Source: Actinomycetota bacterium
GTDB taxonomy: Bacteria > Actinomycetota > Acidimicrobiia > Spongiisociales > UBA11373
Assembly (NCBI GenBank): GCA_030688105.1
Contig: JAUYIV010000047.1
Coordinates: forward strand, 1-5,931
DNA length: 5,931 nucleotides
Direction of reading: 5' to 3'
Positions 4,985 through 5,931 of this stretch are shown here, one piece after another. A program made the translations under genes and the position numbers. Below the pieces are notes generated by a model. It made no database searches. It saw only the letters and a program-made list of their open reading frames with translations, and was not told the origin of the DNA. Each line of letters starts with the position of its first letter. Position 1 is the first letter of the stretch.

Positions 4985-5614
4985 CTAGATGTTCACCTCG
5001 AAGTCGAAGACGACCGTGAACGAGGCGGTGGCATCGGTCCGGAGTTCTGACACGTCGGTGCAGGACATCTGACCGCCGAAGCCGGGGATGTGGTGGCCGG
5101 GTTCGGACTCGAACCGGGTGAGTTCCAGGACACATTCGCCCTCGTGGGCGATGAACGTCTTCCCGTCGGTGGTGAGGGTGGCGGTCACGCGCCCTGACGT
5201 GGGGACCCCGACGGCGACGTCGGTTGCGCTGACCAGGACGACTCCGTGGTTGCCGCGATAGGTGACCGACAGATGGATGGGCTCACCTTCGAATCCGCCG
5301 CTGGCCGACATCCCGTCCACTTGATCGAGCAGGAGTCGGTCCTCGACGGCTCCGGAAACCTGAGCGATCGCACCTGCCTGAGTGATCGCACCGGGGGTGT
5401 GAACCGCCAGCAACTCGGCTCGCAGCTCGAGCAGCAGGGAATCGTGACTTCCCGCAGGCGCCACATCGCTGGTGGCGAGAAACCGGAGCACGGAGTGGGT
5501 CGGGAGGAACAGTCGGCCAAAGGTGTACACCACCGAGAAGATGAGCCAGAGGGCGACAACCGCCACCAGGAGATCCTGCTTGACACCTCCGATTCCTGAT
5601 TTGGGCTGGCTCAT
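4985..5614 (-). CDS. Single-pass membrane protein of unknown function with an exported domain
   Basis: A 209-residue protein that I do not recognise. Residues 1-13 are short and basic (two Lys), followed by one hydrophobic segment (about 14-37, LLVAVVALWLIFSVVYTFG) that should act as a signal anchor. The remainder is therefore probably outside the membrane. It is mostly hydrophilic: a helical-looking section at 56-100 (leucine-rich, SLLLELRAELLAV) and then a beta-rich section from about 112 to the end (IHLSVTYRG, VVLVSATDVAVGV, RVTATLTTDG, ASFTVVFDFEV). Two cysteines (Cys161 and Cys185) could form a disulfide. The ATG at 5614 has no clear Shine-Dalgarno sequence and sits at the edge of an inverted repeat (5613-5632). 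The gene stands alone, convergent with the VOC gene and divergent from the methyltransferase. No function is proposed. Confidence 0.75.
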   Translation of the reverse strand: MSQPKSGIGGVKQDLLVAVVALWLIFSVVYTFGRLFLPTHSVLRFLATSDVAPAGSHDSLLLELRAELLAVHTPGAITQAGAIAQVSGAVEDRLLLDQVDGMSASGGFEGEPIHLSVTYRGNHGVVLVSATDVAVGVPTSGRVTATLTTDGKTFIAHEGECVLELTRFESEPGHHIPGFGGQMSCTDVSELRTDATASFTVVFDFEVNI

Positions 5615-5632
5615 CGGGGCATGATGCCCGAT
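5613..5632. repeat. Imperfect palindrome overlapping the start codon of the minus-strand gene
   Basis: ATCGGGGCAT (5613-5622) and ATGCCCGAT (5624-5632) are reverse complements apart from one extra G, around a single central base. The dyad touches the ATG at 5614-5612. It could be an operator, or an RNA hairpin limiting access to the start codon. Confidence 0.4.
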
Positions 5633-5700
5633 CAGAAGCCGAACCGTTCTTTCCGGTCACCCCACCGGCGAGGACCCTCCTAGAGGCTGCGCGCTCGGCC

Positions 5701-5706
5701 TACTAT
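5701..5706 (+). promoter_or_regulatory. Possible -10 element for the methyltransferase gene
   Basis: TACTAT fits the TANNNT pattern of actinobacterial -10 elements and would start transcription near 5713, giving a leader of about 20 nt that contains the AGGAG ribosome binding site. No convincing -35 is seen. The rest of the 118-bp divergent gap holds no gene. Confidence 0.4.
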
Positions 5707-5710
5707 TCAC

Positions 5711-5726
5711 CTCCCGGTACCAGGAG
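5711..5726 (+). promoter_or_regulatory. Ribosome binding site within a short inverted repeat
   Basis: AGGAG (5722-5726) lies 6 nt before the ATG at 5733 and fixes that start. CTCC (5711-5714) is complementary to GGAG (5723-5726), with the palindrome GGTACC between them. A small hairpin could therefore mask the ribosome binding site. Confidence 0.4.
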
Positions 5727-5732
5727 CGAGCA

Positions 5733-5931
5733 ATGGGTACCAGCACCTTCCAATGGAGCGGCCGCTTCGGTCCGTTCGATGTCGAACTGTCCGACACCAC
5801 CTTTGCCCCCTCGACGATCTCGACGTTGCTGGCCGACGCGCTCGACGTGGGGGAAGGCGACGACGTCATCGCTATCGGCTGCGGCTCGGGGGTGCTGTCG
5901 ATCATCGCCGCCAAGCTGGGCGCGGGCCGGG
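5733..5931 (+). CDS. Class I SAM-dependent methyltransferase, N-terminal part only
   Basis: An open frame of 66 codons runs off the right edge with no stop. The protein begins MGTSTFQWSG and contains the SAM-binding motif I, VIAIGCGSGVLSI (45-57), preceded by an acidic turn (GEGDD) and followed by an alanine-rich helix (IIAAKLGAG). This arrangement, with a short N-terminal section FAPSTISTLLADAL before motif I, resembles the small methyltransferase (MTS), HemK/PrmC and PrmA type enzymes that modify proteins or RNA. Post-motif I and the catalytic motif IV (such as NPPY) lie outside the window, so the substrate is unknown. Start choice: an AGGAG ribosome binding site stands 6 nt before the ATG, and a possible TACTAT -10 lies at 5701-5706. 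It is transcribed divergently from the membrane protein gene. Confidence 0.8.
   Translation, partial: MGTSTFQWSGRFGPFDVELSDTTFAPSTISTLLADALDVGEGDDVIAIGCGSGVLSIIAAKLGAGR

Noticed and set aside
1..5931. CRISPR arrays, insertion sequences, tRNAs or attachment sites
   Set aside because: I looked for regularly spaced repeats, transposase motifs, terminal inverted repeats and tRNA-like cloverleaf signatures and saw none.

Overview
The window is a high-GC stretch of actinobacterial chromosome. The main evidence is a WhiB-family iron-sulfur regulator, a family essentially confined to Actinobacteria and their phages, together with a type A RNase P RNA. Frequent GTG starts, a probable leaderless mRNA and a Thr/Ser-rich lipoprotein linker fit this. 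The linker style suggests a deep-branching lineage such as Acidimicrobiia, but that is inference.

Layout. On the minus strand, from left to right, lie most of an RNase P RNA gene (rnpB, its 3' end beyond the left edge), a small four-helix membrane protein and a gamma-glutamylcyclotransferase-fold protein. A divergent intergenic region follows, and then a plus-strand run: whiB, a glutaryl-CoA dehydrogenase, an alpha/beta hydrolase, a thioredoxin-fold lipoprotein and a PhnB-like VOC protein. The run ends at an imperfect hairpin shared with a convergent minus-strand gene for a single-pass membrane protein of unknown function. The right edge holds the first 66 codons of a class I methyltransferase.

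The most interesting item is the thioredoxin-fold lipoprotein at 3839-4450. Its frame is interrupted once, by a TGA at 4142-4144. That TGA sits exactly where the first cysteine of the CxxC active site belongs (W-A-E-W-TGA-S-I-C). The same frame then continues without indels through the rest of the thioredoxin fold to TAG at 4448. Directly after the TGA the DNA can form hairpins resembling bacterial SECIS elements, including a 6-bp stem with a GGTC loop. The best reading is a selenocysteine-containing (UxxC) TlpA/ResA-like protein, which standard gene calling would split or truncate.

How the genes may work together: the dehydrogenase, hydrolase, selenoprotein and VOC genes are closely spaced on one strand (24-nt gap, about 38-nt gap, 48-nt gap) and may be co-transcribed from a leaderless promoter at 1764-1769. 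The dehydrogenase points to glutaryl-CoA breakdown (lysine, tryptophan or aromatic degradation). No functional link to the exported redox protein can be shown from the sequence alone.
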